Both the position numbers and the translations under genes were made by a program. The notes below the pieces were generated by a model. It saw only the letters and a list, made by a program, of their open reading frames with translations. It was not told the DNA's origin and ran no database searches. From positions 26,099-90,098 of the IMG/VR virus record IMGVR_UViG_3300043436_003696: a stretch of DNA of 64,000 nt. The stretch is one strand, 5' to 3'. The DNA comes from a virus. Numbering within the stretch: the first letter of the stretch is position 1; each line of letters begins with the position of its first letter. Below are positions 26,948 to 35,135 of this stretch, piece after piece.

Positions 26948-26967
26948 AACCAACAATTAATTATTAA

Positions 26968-27321
26968 TTAAAATGAAGCTAGCATACTTTCAAAATAAAT
27001 AATTGATTTTCTTACTTCTTCAAGTTTTTCAGTAGATTCATCAAATCTTAATTTATAAGATTGAATGTTTTGAATGTAACTTTGATTATTTGTAAATACT
27101 GTAGTTGGGTATTTAGCGTTATGTAAAGCTTCTAAAGAATCTTCTACCTCATTTTCTAAATCTACTTCTTTAGCTCTTAATGCTGCTAATTGCCCTTCTA
27201 CTGCTGAAATTGCTTTTCTTGCAATTTTTTCTGATAATACAGCTGCATCATCACCCTTTAATTTCGCTAATATTTCTTTTGCAAAACTTTGACCTTTTTT
27301 TACTTTTGTTTCTAATGACAT
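26968..27321 (-). CDS. coiled-coil protein, unknown
   Basis: 117 residues, nearly all helical (LRAKEVDLENEVEDSLEALH). It has its own terminator, suggesting separate high expression. No family is recognised; a structural or chaperone-like role cannot be excluded. Confidence 0.6.
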   Translation of the reverse strand: MSLETKVKKGQSFAKEILAKLKGDDAAVLSEKIARKAISAVEGQLAALRAKEVDLENEVEDSLEALHNAKYPTTVFTNNQSYIQNIQSYKLRFDESTEKLEEVRKSIIYFESMLASF

Positions 27322-27332
27322 AATTTTTAATT

Positions 27333-28373
27333 TTAAATGATAAATAATTGTTTTACTTTTTGTTTTTTGTTGGTTATTATTATAGGTTCTTGAAATTCAA
27401 GATTAATTGTTGGTGTTAATGGATATTGGCTATTTACAGGACTACTAGCTGTATGAATTTTACTTTCATTATCTGTTGAAAATAAAAATGTAGTACCAGA
27501 ATCAATTGTATCTGCTGAAGTTCCCAATGCAGTATTAAAATTACCTGTAATATTATTATAAAGTCCTTCTACTCCCAATGTCGAGTAAAGACAGTTATTT
27601 GTTTTTACTAATTTAGCAGATTTAGCAAATAGAGAATTATCAGAAAAATAATCAAATCTTTTAGTTGTATCAGAATTAATAAGTATATCACCAGATATAT
27701 GTTTGTGTTCATAAATACAAGTATTAGATTTTAAATTCCAAGTAGAATTATTAGAATCTAATAAATTATTCATTTTTTGAATATCTGTATGAATATTTAC
27801 AATTTCTATTATTTCTTTATTATTTTTATCATCTGTAATTTCATAATGATTACCTATTTCTAATTTAACTACTGGTTCTTTTTTGGTTTCAAGATTACTT
27901 TCAGAAATAAAATCTTCGGGTATTAGTTCATATTTAGTTTGATTTTTTTCAAGTACGCCAGAACAAAGATATCCATGTTGACTAGGAAAATTAGCTTCTA
28001 ACGAAGTTTTTTCATGGTTAGTAATTAATCCATATTCTCCTGCTTTAACGTTACCTGCCTGAGGGTAATCAATTAAAGCTTTTAAATATCTACCAACTAA
28101 CGATTTTTTTTCAAGTTCTTCTTTCAATACCCATTTTTTAAATTGCTCAAATGAAATTTCTGTATGCGCAGAACGTTTATAAAAACCCCAATTATTGTTA
28201 GATAATCCTTTTTCTATTACTTCTTCTAATTTTGATGGATAAAATCCGATTTTTCCTTCAATTAACCCACATTCAATTTTGTCAAAATATTCAGCTACAA
28301 TTTTAGCTTCTTCTAATGTATTAGGTTTAATATACCATTTTTCAGGTAATTCTTTTAATTCATTGTCTATCAT
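27333..28373 (-). CDS. phage hypothetical protein, modular
   Basis: 346 residues. The N-terminal part (PEKWYIKPNTLEEAKIVAEY) resembles a short module common in Bacteroidota phage proteins, which precedes unrelated domains. The middle has repeated beta-strand elements (VGRYLKALIDYPQAGNVKAG, EPVVKLEIGNHYEI); the C-terminal third looks like a fibre or baseplate-type sequence (YNNITGNFNTALGTSADT). Function is unknown. It overlaps the next gene by four bases. Confidence 0.6.
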   Translation of the reverse strand: MIDNELKELPEKWYIKPNTLEEAKIVAEYFDKIECGLIEGKIGFYPSKLEEVIEKGLSNNNWGFYKRSAHTEISFEQFKKWVLKEELEKKSLVGRYLKALIDYPQAGNVKAGEYGLITNHEKTSLEANFPSQHGYLCSGVLEKNQTKYELIPEDFISESNLETKKEPVVKLEIGNHYEITDDKNNKEIIEIVNIHTDIQKMNNLLDSNNSTWNLKSNTCIYEHKHISGDILINSDTTKRFDYFSDNSLFAKSAKLVKTNNCLYSTLGVEGLYNNITGNFNTALGTSADTIDSGTTFLFSTDNESKIHTASSPVNSQYPLTPTINLEFQEPIIITNKKQKVKQLFII

Positions 28374-28594
28374 AATTTTGTATCTTCTAATTGTATTACA
28401 ATTTCTAATAAATCATTAACTTCTTTTTCAAGTTTTTCATGTTCATTACGAAGTTCTGTAAAAAACCTAACTGCATCATGGTGTTCAACTTTTACCATAT
28501 CTTGCATAACTTGTAAAACATATTCAAAAGATTTTTCTTCTGCTTTACACCATTGATTTATTGTAGCTAATTTAAGTTTTGTTATTTGTTTCAT
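28370..28594 (-). CDS. coiled-coil protein, unknown
   Basis: 74 residues, helical with a C-terminal heptad region (FTELRNEHEKLEKEVNDLLE). The stop overlaps the following start (ATGA). Not recognised. Confidence 0.55.
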   Translation of the reverse strand: MKQITKLKLATINQWCKAEEKSFEYVLQVMQDMVKVEHHDAVRFFTELRNEHEKLEKEVNDLLEIVIQLEDTKL

Positions 28595-28597
28595 AGT

Positions 28598-28738
28598 TTA
28601 ATATATTTTAAAACATTTTCTTTTTCTTGTACCATACCATATCCAAATCCCTTCCTTAGAAACATCTATTCTAGGTTTAAAGGAAAGTTCTACTATTATG
28701 TAGATTAATAATATTGTTGTTAATAATTCAAAATCCAT
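28598..28738 (-). CDS. 46-residue single-pass membrane peptide
   Basis: ATG at 28738, TAA at 28598-28600. An N-terminal hydrophobic helix (FELLTTILLIYIIVELSF) is followed by a basic, aromatic tail (IWIWYGTRKRK). It fits tightly between the tmRNA and the next gene. Size and composition fit a small membrane protein, but holin or toxin roles are guesses. Confidence 0.5.
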   Translation of the reverse strand: MDFELLTTILLIYIIVELSFKPRIDVSKEGIWIWYGTRKRKCFKIY

Positions 28739-28772
28739 AATTTTATTTTAGTTTAATTCTTTTGTAATTAGT

Positions 28773-29122
28773 TTGTGGAGATGTGGGGAGTCGAACCCCA
28801 GTCCGAATAGTTGCTATAATACAACTTGATTACATGCTTAAATCTATTATTGCTAATTGATTAGTATTAGGCTGAACCGAAATTCAGCTCCACCAGTTAG
28901 TTTAAAGTTCTAACAAACTTTTGATTAAGCAGCTAAAGCTACTTTTTCAGTTTTAGCAAATAAAGCTACAATGTTATTTGTAGTTGTTTCAGCAAAATTC
29001 CTAGAATTTTCTGAAATTGTATTGTTGTTTGCGTTTGTTTTTGATACTAATTTAGATGTAATGTATCTACCATCGCATGATTGTATTAAGGCTTAACACT
29101 CTCGTCAATTCCCGTCATCCCC
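28773..29122 (-). ncRNA. ssrA: tmRNA (transfer-messenger RNA), phage-encoded
   Basis: 350 bases on the minus strand. The 5' end GGGGATG pairs with CATCTCC at the 3' end (one G-U), forming a tRNA acceptor stem; next to it is a canonical T arm, TGGGG-TTCGACT-CCCCA. ACGGGAATTGACGAG follows the 5' end as in the D-like region. An internal frame ends VALAA then TAA (28925-28927), matching the ALAA proteolysis signal of tmRNA tags. The 3' CCA is not encoded (ACA follows). Role: rescue of stalled ribosomes and tagging of unfinished proteins, together with host SmpB. The tag frame is long: if it starts at GCA it is about 35 residues (ANNNTISENS to VALAA). The resume codon cannot be fixed by eye. Confidence 0.9.
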
Positions 29123-29183
29123 ATTATTTTTATTTAAAATTATAAAAAACCTGTTTTATGTCGTGTGTAATTAATGTCTTCTA

Positions 29184-29375
29184 TTATATTTTAAATCTGT
29201 TATTTGGATAAGATGATACCTTAACCCCATTTTCATTAAAAAGTTCAACAAAAATACAACCCTTATCTTCATAGTCGTTAAAAGCTTTTGTGGTTGTTTC
29301 GTAATACTTTTTAAGGGGGCTTTTACCCCTAAAATAAATTATTGCATACTTTTTACTTTTTTTTGTAGTTGCCAT
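29184..29375 (-). CDS. small protein, unknown
   Basis: 63 residues, basic start MATTKKSKKYAIIYFRGKSP, predicted strands and one helix. It stands alone between the tmRNA and a small membrane protein. Less AT-rich than the genes further left. Not recognised. Confidence 0.55.
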   Translation of the reverse strand: MATTKKSKKYAIIYFRGKSPLKKYYETTTKAFNDYEDKGCIFVELFNENGVKVSSYPNNRFKI

Positions 29376-29436
29376 AACATTTATTCAGTTGCCTATATTC
29401 TGAAAGGTTCTAATTTATAAAAGCTATTGGCAAGTG

Positions 29437-29643
29437 CTACAACTCGTCCATAACAGCCATTAACATTAACGGACTAAAGCATACATAGCAAAATATTACA
29501 AACAACATTCCACCTCTTGCATCTTGCGACCATAGAAATGGGTTTGTTTCTGCTTTTAAAAAAGCTATTGCTATGTAAGCAAGTACCGACCAAATAATTA
29601 GTCCTAATGAAACTAATCCTAATGCTTTTACTGTGTTATTCAT
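29437..29643 (-). CDS. two-helix membrane protein
   Basis: 68 residues with two membrane segments (ALGLVSLGLIIWSVLAYIAI and GMLFVIFCYVCFSPLMLMAV) joined by a short polar loop with WSQDARGG. Small phage two-helix proteins include holins, but nothing specific is visible. Confidence 0.6.
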   Translation of the reverse strand: MNNTVKALGLVSLGLIIWSVLAYIAIAFLKAETNPFLWSQDARGGMLFVIFCYVCFSPLMLMAVMDEL

Positions 29644-29663
29644 TTTTCGTTTAATTTAAAGTT

Positions 29664-29888
29664 TTAGTTTTCAAAATAGCCTTCTGGAATTAAAGACATA
29701 AATCTGCTCATTGGTCTTGGTGTTCCTTCTTGTTCTTTTCCGTAAGCGTATTGAAATGCTCGAACACTACTAAACACTTGTTCTTCTTGTTCTCCGAATG
29801 AGCAAATAGTATTGCTTATTGTATCATAAAAAGCAAAGTCGTTTTGTCCTTCGCAGATTTGGTTTTTTAAATTTAAAAATATAATCAT
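29664..29888 (-). CDS. small protein, unknown
   Basis: 74 residues, one Cys near each strand (MIIFLNLKNQICEGQNDFAF), and a C-terminal RPMSRFMSLIPEGYF. Not recognised. Confidence 0.5.
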   Translation of the reverse strand: MIIFLNLKNQICEGQNDFAFYDTISNTICSFGEQEEQVFSSVRAFQYAYGKEQEGTPRPMSRFMSLIPEGYFEN

Positions 29889-29934
29889 ATTTTTGTTGAA
29901 TTTACTTGTGAATAAACCGCACTACTACATAACG

Positions 29935-30156
29935 TTATAACATTCTAATATATGCCTCTTCAAGTTTCCATTCACAATGAGCTATTGCGTTTGCCTGCTT
30001 TTCTTTATTACTATCATCATTGTACCAGTCGTATACTTCGGAGTCGTTTGTGTATGTTTCAACTTCTTCCCCATTTACAGTTCCACTAATTACGTATCTT
30101 CCATAAGATGAAGTGCTAGATACTTTGATGTTTTCTATTGTGTGTGTGAATTTCAT
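29935..30156 (-). CDS. small beta-rich protein, unknown
   Basis: 73 residues; paired strands (TIENIKVSSTSSYGRYVISG, VNGEEVETYTNDSEVYDW) then a helix. The 30157-30286 stretch before it is G+C-richer than the block and holds no gene. Confidence 0.5.
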   Translation of the reverse strand: MKFTHTIENIKVSSTSSYGRYVISGTVNGEEVETYTNDSEVYDWYNDDSNKEKQANAIAHCEWKLEEAYIRML

Positions 30157-30286
30157 TTTGCGAGTTTTTAAATTGTTATTGTTGTTGTTATTGTTATTTA
30201 ACGGTACGAATGTAAATTTATTATTGACAATAGTTTAGTGTTCCAAAATTTTCTACTTCGCCAAGTCCTGTTCGTTGTATGCAATT

Positions 30287-30901
30287 TTATTTTACAGTCA
30301 CTAAATAATTTTCTCCAACGTAGTTACCTAACAATCTAAAAGTTAAACCTTTAGGAAGATATTGTCTTTTTAAATGCTTTATAACTGATTTTACCGATGT
30401 TAAATGTGCAGTATTGGTATTATGAGGATATGGAGTATCATAGCTGACCCATATATTTGTTTCATTATTGTACCAAAAATCACCTTCACATTGTAACCAC
30501 CATTTGCTTTTACCATCTAAAGGTTTTCTACGCAACGGAAATTTAGTGTATTTATCACGTGTAATTTTAATTACTCTATTTTGCTTAAAGGTTTCTTTTG
30601 GTTTTGCTGTTAAATCAATTGTTTTAAACTGTTCAAATGATTCTTCACTATAAACATTTTTCATTCTTTCTAAAACAAAATCATTTTTACAATTTTGGAT
30701 TAAATATATATCTAACCAAGTTGGAGTATTCATAATAGGAATTTCACCATTTAAAAAATCTTTTTCTTCATAAGTCCAAACCCAATCACTAATACAAACT
30801 GTTAACCCATCAAAAAATGTTAATTTTTGACTATCTGCCCAAATTTTAAACTCTTTATAATCTTTATAAGAGTTTGTGTATGTTTTATCTATTCCTGCCA
30901 T
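30287..30901 (-). CDS. protein of unknown function
   Basis: 204 residues, aromatic-rich (DWVWTYEEKDFL, SKWWLQCEGDFWYNN). It begins MAGIDKTYTNSYKDYKEF. There are no membrane segments. Not recognised. Confidence 0.6.
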   Translation of the reverse strand: MAGIDKTYTNSYKDYKEFKIWADSQKLTFFDGLTVCISDWVWTYEEKDFLNGEIPIMNTPTWLDIYLIQNCKNDFVLERMKNVYSEESFEQFKTIDLTAKPKETFKQNRVIKITRDKYTKFPLRRKPLDGKSKWWLQCEGDFWYNNETNIWVSYDTPYPHNTNTAHLTSVKSVIKHLKRQYLPKGLTFRLLGNYVGENYLVTVK

Positions 30902-30928
30902 ATTAATTTCTGCGTTTATTACTTTACG

Positions 30929-31186
30929 TTATAAGTAATGCTTACTAACGCACTCAACTAACTCATTATATTCCTCAATCCATTCAATGTTAATCTTTAA
31001 CCCAGCATTATAGTATCGAGCAATTGCTCCACGCACTTTATTAAATCGTTCTACTTTTACTCGTTCAAAGAAAACATCGTGAAATCTTTTAGGTATCAAT
31101 CCTAATGGTGGTTCGATAGCATTACCGCTAATAGCACTTATATTTAATTGGGCGGTTTTTTGGTTATTCAAATTTTCTACTTTCAT
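30929..31186 (-). CDS. small protein, unknown
   Basis: 85 residues, start MKVENLNNQKTAQLNISAIS; C-terminal helix with GLKINIEWIEEYNELVE. Not recognised. Confidence 0.55.
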   Translation of the reverse strand: MKVENLNNQKTAQLNISAISGNAIEPPLGLIPKRFHDVFFERVKVERFNKVRGAIARYYNAGLKINIEWIEEYNELVECVSKHYL

Positions 31187-31196
31187 CTTTTATTTG

Positions 31197-31571
31197 TTAT
31201 TTAAAGTTTGTACTATTTAATCCTCTCCTTTCATCACTTATAAATAAATTCTTTATAAAATTGTCAATATCTTTAATATTTTCTTCCCAAGAATATTCGT
31301 TGTCTAACATATATAAAGAAACTTCACTTGAATCAACTTGTGAATTTCTACCATAAACACCTTTATAAAACCTCAATAATATATTATCATCTGATTTATC
31401 ACCAAATATATAATAAGCTATTGCATCCGTAGCATAAGGATATTTATTACCATATTTTTTGTATAGTTTTTGAATGTTATCAACAACACTCACATTTTTA
31501 TTTACAAATTGCTTAAAGTTCTTAATTTTATCAATCATTTTTTTAATATCTTTACTCATAGGTTTTTTCAT
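31197..31571 (-). CDS. small protein, unknown
   Basis: 124 residues, basic helical start (MSKDIKKMIDKIKNFKQFVN) and an aromatic middle (YPYATDAIAYYIFGDKSDD). Not recognised. Confidence 0.55.
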   Translation of the reverse strand: MKKPMSKDIKKMIDKIKNFKQFVNKNVSVVDNIQKLYKKYGNKYPYATDAIAYYIFGDKSDDNILLRFYKGVYGRNSQVDSSEVSLYMLDNEYSWEENIKDIDNFIKNLFISDERRGLNSTNFK

Positions 31572-31631
31572 TACATAAAATATTAATAATTAAATAATTA
31601 AGTAAAACTACATATATAATATAGTTATATG

Positions 31632-31871
31632 CTATTTTAACCCATCACACCCAAAATGGTTATAAAGTATTATTTGTTTCTTTACAATCATTATAGTTGC
31701 ATCAGGACTTTCGATTGTATCTGTTTCATATTTTGTTTGGCATTTGTAATACTTTTCTCCATGTACTGTTATATAATATTTAATAGTAGATGGTATAAAT
31801 GCCACCAAAAATATGCAAACAAATAAAATCCATTGCTTAAATAGTAGTATTTTTGAAATTAATCTTTTCAT
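31632..31871 (-). CDS. single-pass membrane protein
   Basis: 79 residues; helix WILFVCIFLVAFIPSTIKYY (~14-33) and a short outer domain with two Cys. The N-terminus is basic, so the C-terminus probably faces the periplasm. Function unknown. Confidence 0.55.
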   Translation of the reverse strand: MKRLISKILLFKQWILFVCIFLVAFIPSTIKYYITVHGEKYYKCQTKYETDTIESPDATIMIVKKQIILYNHFGCDGLK

Positions 31872-31878
31872 ATTTATT

Positions 31879-32067
31879 TTATTTTAACATTTGTTCTTTA
31901 AAAAGTTTCATCGCTTCCTCGCACATTACTTTTATTGTTTTAGAACAAATATTATTTGAAAATGCCCCTTGCACTTCGTTATTATGCCATTCATAGTTAA
32001 TAACAGTATTGTTATTATTGTCATCTACTTCTATTTCAATGTCTTTTACTTTTACTTTTATTCTCAT
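31879..32067 (-). CDS. small protein, unknown
   Basis: 62 residues, KVKVKDIEIEVDDNNNNTVI then a helix with CEEAMKLFKEQMLK. Its leader contains the long hairpin at 32102-32227, so expression may depend on that structure. Function unknown. Confidence 0.55.
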   Translation of the reverse strand: MRIKVKVKDIEIEVDDNNNNTVINYEWHNNEVQGAFSNNICSKTIKVMCEEAMKLFKEQMLK

Positions 32068-32101
32068 TTTGATTAAGTTTTGTTTTTAATTTTAACATTT
32101 A

Positions 32102-32227
32102 AAACAATATCTAAAGCTATATCTATATTAATTATAATGAGTTATAGTCCATTGATTACATTATATGACTTCCGTATACTATGAAAATATATTTTATAGC
32201 TTGTAATTAATATAGTAGATATTGTTT
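32102..32227. other. long two-part stem-loop element
   Basis: Two 12-bp arms pair in register: AAACAATATCTA (32102-32113) with TAGATATTGTTT (32216-32227), and CTATATTAATTA (32123-32134) with TAATTAATATAG (32204-32215), with a 9-base bulge on one side. The apical 69 bases contain further short inverted repeats (ATAATG/CATTAT). It fills the whole gap between two leftward genes. It could be a regulatory RNA, a processing site or a protein site; no known family is recognised. Confidence 0.7.
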
Positions 32228-32238
32228 AATATTTTAAT

Positions 32239-32556
32239 TTAAAAAGTTCTTTCTTTTACTATTGCTTGCACATAAGTGTTTTCAATATAATCAATTTCAA
32301 ACTTTTTTTCTTGAGCAACTTTTTCAAATTTTTCTAATAAATCTTCCCAACCATTAGCTTGTCTGTAAAGTTCAGCTATTTTATGTTGACATTTTAATGC
32401 TGCCTTTTTAATATGTTTTTCGCTCATTTCATGCATATTAAATTTTACAGTTTTTTCAGTTTTTCCTTCCAAATATACTTGTCGCCAAATATAAGGATTT
32501 TTTTCTGTTTTAACTACGTTTTTTTTATTTATAAATAAAGCTTTTTGGTTATTCAT
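32239..32556 (-). CDS. small protein, unknown
   Basis: 105 residues; helical centre (MSEKHIKKAALKCQHKIAEL) with a C-terminal KFEIDYIENTYVQAIVKERT. Followed by the long hairpin element. Not recognised. Confidence 0.55.
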   Translation of the reverse strand: MNNQKALFINKKNVVKTEKNPYIWRQVYLEGKTEKTVKFNMHEMSEKHIKKAALKCQHKIAELYRQANGWEDLLEKFEKVAQEKKFEIDYIENTYVQAIVKERTF

Positions 32557-32583
32557 AATTGTAATTTATTAGATTGTTATTTA

Positions 32584-33126
32584 TTAAAATACTTTTGTAG
32601 TTTCTTTTTCAGGTACTTCTTCTACATTTTTACTTATTACTAAAGCTTGTTCAACATTTTCAGAAGTTAATTTAAAAATACCTTCTTCATCTTTAGTTGT
32701 TAAAAAAGAATGTTCGTAAATAGGAGCGTCTTCAAATAATATTTGTTCTCCTGCTGCTGGATGCGTTGAAGGATATACTTTAGGTGCTTGACTTTCATAA
32801 GCAGGTAATTGTTTTTCTTCTACACGAATACCAAAACCTTCTAAAACATCTCCAATACTAAAAGCGTTAGCAATTTCTGTTGTTGAATTTTGAATACATC
32901 TGATAATACGAGTATTAGACCATCCTAAAAATGTATTTAATACTTTATTATTATTAGCAGTTTTAATACCTTGTACTAAAAACATACTTGTATAAGATTC
33001 ATTTTTAGTTTCTTCTAATGCAAAAATTCTTACTTTACCATCATTTAAAGTTTCTTCACCAAAAGCTTCAATAATTTCTTGGTTAGTGCTGTTTTTTGTC
33101 AATGATTTAATTTTTTCTAAGTTCAT
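32584..33126 (-). CDS. protein of unknown function
   Basis: 180 residues, mixed alpha/beta (VRIFALEETKNESYTSMFLV), acidic C-terminus ending EVPEKETTKVF. Base use (many GCT, GGT, ACT codons) hints at strong expression. A terminator lies just upstream, so it probably has its own promoter in 33127-33150, though no clear -7 box is visible there. Confidence 0.55.
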   Translation of the reverse strand: MNLEKIKSLTKNSTNQEIIEAFGEETLNDGKVRIFALEETKNESYTSMFLVQGIKTANNNKVLNTFLGWSNTRIIRCIQNSTTEIANAFSIGDVLEGFGIRVEEKQLPAYESQAPKVYPSTHPAAGEQILFEDAPIYEHSFLTTKDEEGIFKLTSENVEQALVISKNVEEVPEKETTKVF

Positions 33127-33150
33127 AATGTTAATTTTTAATTTGTGGTT

Positions 33151-33187
33151 AAAATAAAAAAGCTACTAACATTACATTAGTAGCTTT
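33151..33187 (-). terminator. intrinsic terminator
   Basis: AAAGCTACTAA (33159-33169) pairs with TTAGTAGCTTT (33177-33187), loop of 7, with a T-rich run leftward. Ends the 33228-33497 transcript. Confidence 0.85.
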
Positions 33188-33227
33188 AAATCTGCAAGCA
33201 ATTACTTACAAATATTGTTTGGTGTTT

Positions 33228-33497
33228 TTATTTAATTAGTGTTAATGTTAAACTATCACAATTAAGTGTTTTTTGATTTAATATAATAGATAAACATTCA
33301 TCACGTAATTGATTATTAGTTATTTTATTACTAATATTTTTTATTTTTTGTAATTGAATTTTTTCTTCTTTTGTTTTAACAAAAATAGATTTATCTAATT
33401 TAATTAAAGGTAATCTATTGTTATTTTTTACCATCCAATCATCGTTGGTAGGTTTAATTGCATTAGGATGCAAAGCTGTAATTTGATTGTTTGACAT
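33228..33497 (-). CDS. small protein, unknown
   Basis: 89 residues; MSNNQITALHPNAIKPTNDD then a helical, Lys/Gln-rich half. It overlaps the zinc-ribbon gene upstream. Not recognised. Confidence 0.55.
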   Translation of the reverse strand: MSNNQITALHPNAIKPTNDDWMVKNNNRLPLIKLDKSIFVKTKEEKIQLQKIKNISNKITNNQLRDECLSIILNQKTLNCDSLTLTLIK

Positions 33498-33699
33498 TAT
33501 TAGTTAATTTTAATGAGTTTCTATGTTCTTCAATTTCTTTTGAAGACAAAAGAATAAAACCTTCACGCATACCCATATAATCACAGCAAGTACATTTTAC
33601 TGTTTTTATTTTTTGATTGCTTTCGTATTGAGGTAAATGGTCAATAAGAGGTACTGAACATTGTGGGCAGCCAATCATGTTGTAGTTAGGTGTATTCAT
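33463..33699 (-). CDS. small zinc-ribbon protein
   Basis: 78 residues. CPQCSVPLIDHLPQ and KTVKCTCCDYMG give two CxxC knuckles about 25 residues apart. First gene after the promoter at 33736-33767. Small zinc ribbons in early phage operons often modify host transcription, but no such role can be shown here. Confidence 0.65.
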   Translation of the reverse strand: MNTPNYNMIGCPQCSVPLIDHLPQYESNQKIKTVKCTCCDYMGMREGFILLSSKEIEEHRNSLKLTNNVKQSNYSFAS

Positions 33700-33735
33700 A
33701 ATTTTATCTCCTTTCTTTGTTATTAATTAACAATA

Positions 33736-33767
33736 CAAATATAATACATTGTTTTATCAAATACAAG
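33736..33767 (-). promoter_or_regulatory. Bacteroidota-type promoter, leftward
   Basis: Leftward reading gives CTTG, 20 bases, TATATTTG, the same arrangement as at 14828-14858. The start point would be near 33728, about 30 bases before the ATG at 33699. Confidence 0.7.
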
Positions 33768-34025
33768 TTAAAGATAATATTTTTTACCATCTTCAATATT
33801 ATTTTTTATAAGCGTGTTATTTTCTTTTTCTTTTACCTTTTTTTCCTTTTCAATGGTTAAAATATCTGAAAAAATGTCAGTATTATAAAAAATTAAACTA
33901 ATGCTTATTATAAAAGGAGAAAAAATTAAAAAATGATGATTTGTAATAAAACCTATAAAACCTAGTACAGCACTAATAATGTTTAAATATATATTAGTTG
34001 ATATTTCATTTTTATAGTTCATCAT
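33768..34025 (-). CDS. two-helix membrane protein
   Basis: About 85 residues from MMNYKNEIS; a longer start at 34049 would lie inside the preceding small gene. Membrane segments IYLNIISAVLGFIGFITNHH and FLIFSPFIISISLIFY are followed by a charged cytoplasmic tail. Function unknown. Confidence 0.55.
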   Translation of the reverse strand: MMNYKNEISTNIYLNIISAVLGFIGFITNHHFLIFSPFIISISLIFYNTDIFSDILTIEKEKKVKEKENNTLIKNNIEDGKKYYL

Positions 34026-34161
34026 ATAATTCTTCTTTAACTTTTTCAAATTTAGATTTTATTTTAACATAGCCTATATTAACTACATATCGTATTTTTT
34101 TTAAGCTAATTAACCAATCCATTAAAGCATTTGTGTTTTGTTGATGTGTATTTTTACTCAT
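34012..34161 (-). CDS. 49-residue protein, unknown
   Basis: ATG at 34161, TAA at 34012-34014. Starts MSKNTHQQNTNALMDWLISL and ends EELYDEL. It fills the apparent gap between two genes and overlaps both, as is usual in this block (ATGAGTAA with the gene upstream). No family. Confidence 0.5.
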   Translation of the reverse strand: MSKNTHQQNTNALMDWLISLKKIRYVVNIGYVKIKSKFEKVKEELYDEL

Positions 34162-34567
34162 ATTGTTTTAATTCTTTTTTTAATTTACTTAATACATGAA
34201 GACTTATACTATCAAATATAAATAATATAATTATTCCAATTACAATGTCGTTAATAGTTGTTGTTAAACAAATTAATAAACAAGTTAATAAAATCCCTAT
34301 TCCAAAATAAAGTATAATAAATAATAAAAAATTTAAAACATTAAATAAGTTTTTATTTTCTATTTTTAACATTGTATTATTATAATTATTTATTACATAA
34401 TCACCAACAGCAGAAAAATATTCTTCAACAGGTACATTAATATTACCGTCTTTAATAATATTAATATTATTATCTTTTAAAAATTTAATTCTTTTAGATA
34501 ATTGTATTATATTATGTTTTTCTTTTGAATAAAGATTATTTAAATCTTCAACCATTATGTATTTCAT
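34154..34567 (-). CDS. two-helix membrane protein
   Basis: 137 residues. A helical soluble half, then two membrane segments (NVLNFLLFIILYFGIGILLT and IVIGIIILFIFDSISLHVL). The layout is like the neighbour at 33768. Role unknown. Confidence 0.6.
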   Translation of the reverse strand: MKYIMVEDLNNLYSKEKHNIIQLSKRIKFLKDNNINIIKDGNINVPVEEYFSAVGDYVINNYNNTMLKIENKNLFNVLNFLLFIILYFGIGILLTCLLICLTTTINDIVIGIIILFIFDSISLHVLSKLKKELKQYE

Positions 34568-34568
34568 A

Positions 34569-34838
34569 TTAATTATTTACATGTTTAATAACTTTACCTT
34601 TAATACCTAATTTTTTATTACCTACAATAATTTGATTATAAGTTTTAGGTTTTTCACTAGGTGATTTTTTATTTAGTAAAGCAGGTTCTCTATATTCTGT
34701 TTCTACTACAACAGTTTTACAATCTCCTGTTTTTTTATCACATAATAAAGAATGTATTGTGTGTTTTACATTTTCTTGATTTTTTAACATTCTTTTACCA
34801 CCAATAATAGCGTAGGTTTTTGAATTACGATTACTCAT
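34569..34838 (-). CDS. small basic protein, unknown
   Basis: 89 residues, start MSNRNSKTYAIIGGKRMLKN; strongly basic and beta-rich, with a repeat-like pair IIGGKRML and IIVGNKKLG. Not recognised. Confidence 0.55.
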   Translation of the reverse strand: MSNRNSKTYAIIGGKRMLKNQENVKHTIHSLLCDKKTGDCKTVVVETEYREPALLNKKSPSEKPKTYNQIIVGNKKLGIKGKVIKHVNN

Positions 34839-34876
34839 TTTTATTTGTTATTAAGTTATTAATTAAATTTGTTTTT

Positions 34877-34957
34877 GTTAAAACAGCAGAACTACATTTC
34901 AACCTAGTAGTTATTTGTATTATAAAGAACGATAATTGGTTTTAAACTGCTGTTTAA
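34877..34957. other. inverted repeat element
   Basis: AAACAGCAG and CTGCTGTTT form a perfect 9-bp stem with about 60 bases between, in which a smaller ACTAC/GTAGT pair occurs. It lies between two minus-strand genes. A terminator is unlikely because of the long loop; a structured leader or small RNA is possible. Confidence 0.4.
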
Positions 34958-35125
34958 TTAATTGATAGGGATAATTCTAATTTTCCCATATTCTTTATCA
35001 TCAGTAAATCCTTTTCTAACTAAATTACAATCTAAATAATAAGATAATCCAATATATTTATCAGGAGTTACATTATAAACTAACTTATTTGGTTTATTTG
35101 TTGGTACGTGTATATTTTGTTTCAT
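34958..35125 (-). CDS. 55-residue member of the local paralogue family
   Basis: ATG at 35125, TAA at 34958-34960. Begins MKQNIHVPTNKPNKLVYN, related to the starts of the 36632 (KNIHVLPTDKPSRLYL) and 37230 (IKNIHLIFTNKLSRLGL) proteins. It seems to be a short version of the same N-terminal module. Function unknown. Confidence 0.6.
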   Translation of the reverse strand: MKQNIHVPTNKPNKLVYNVTPDKYIGLSYYLDCNLVRKGFTDDKEYGKIRIIPIN

Positions 35126-35135
35126 ATCTTATTTG

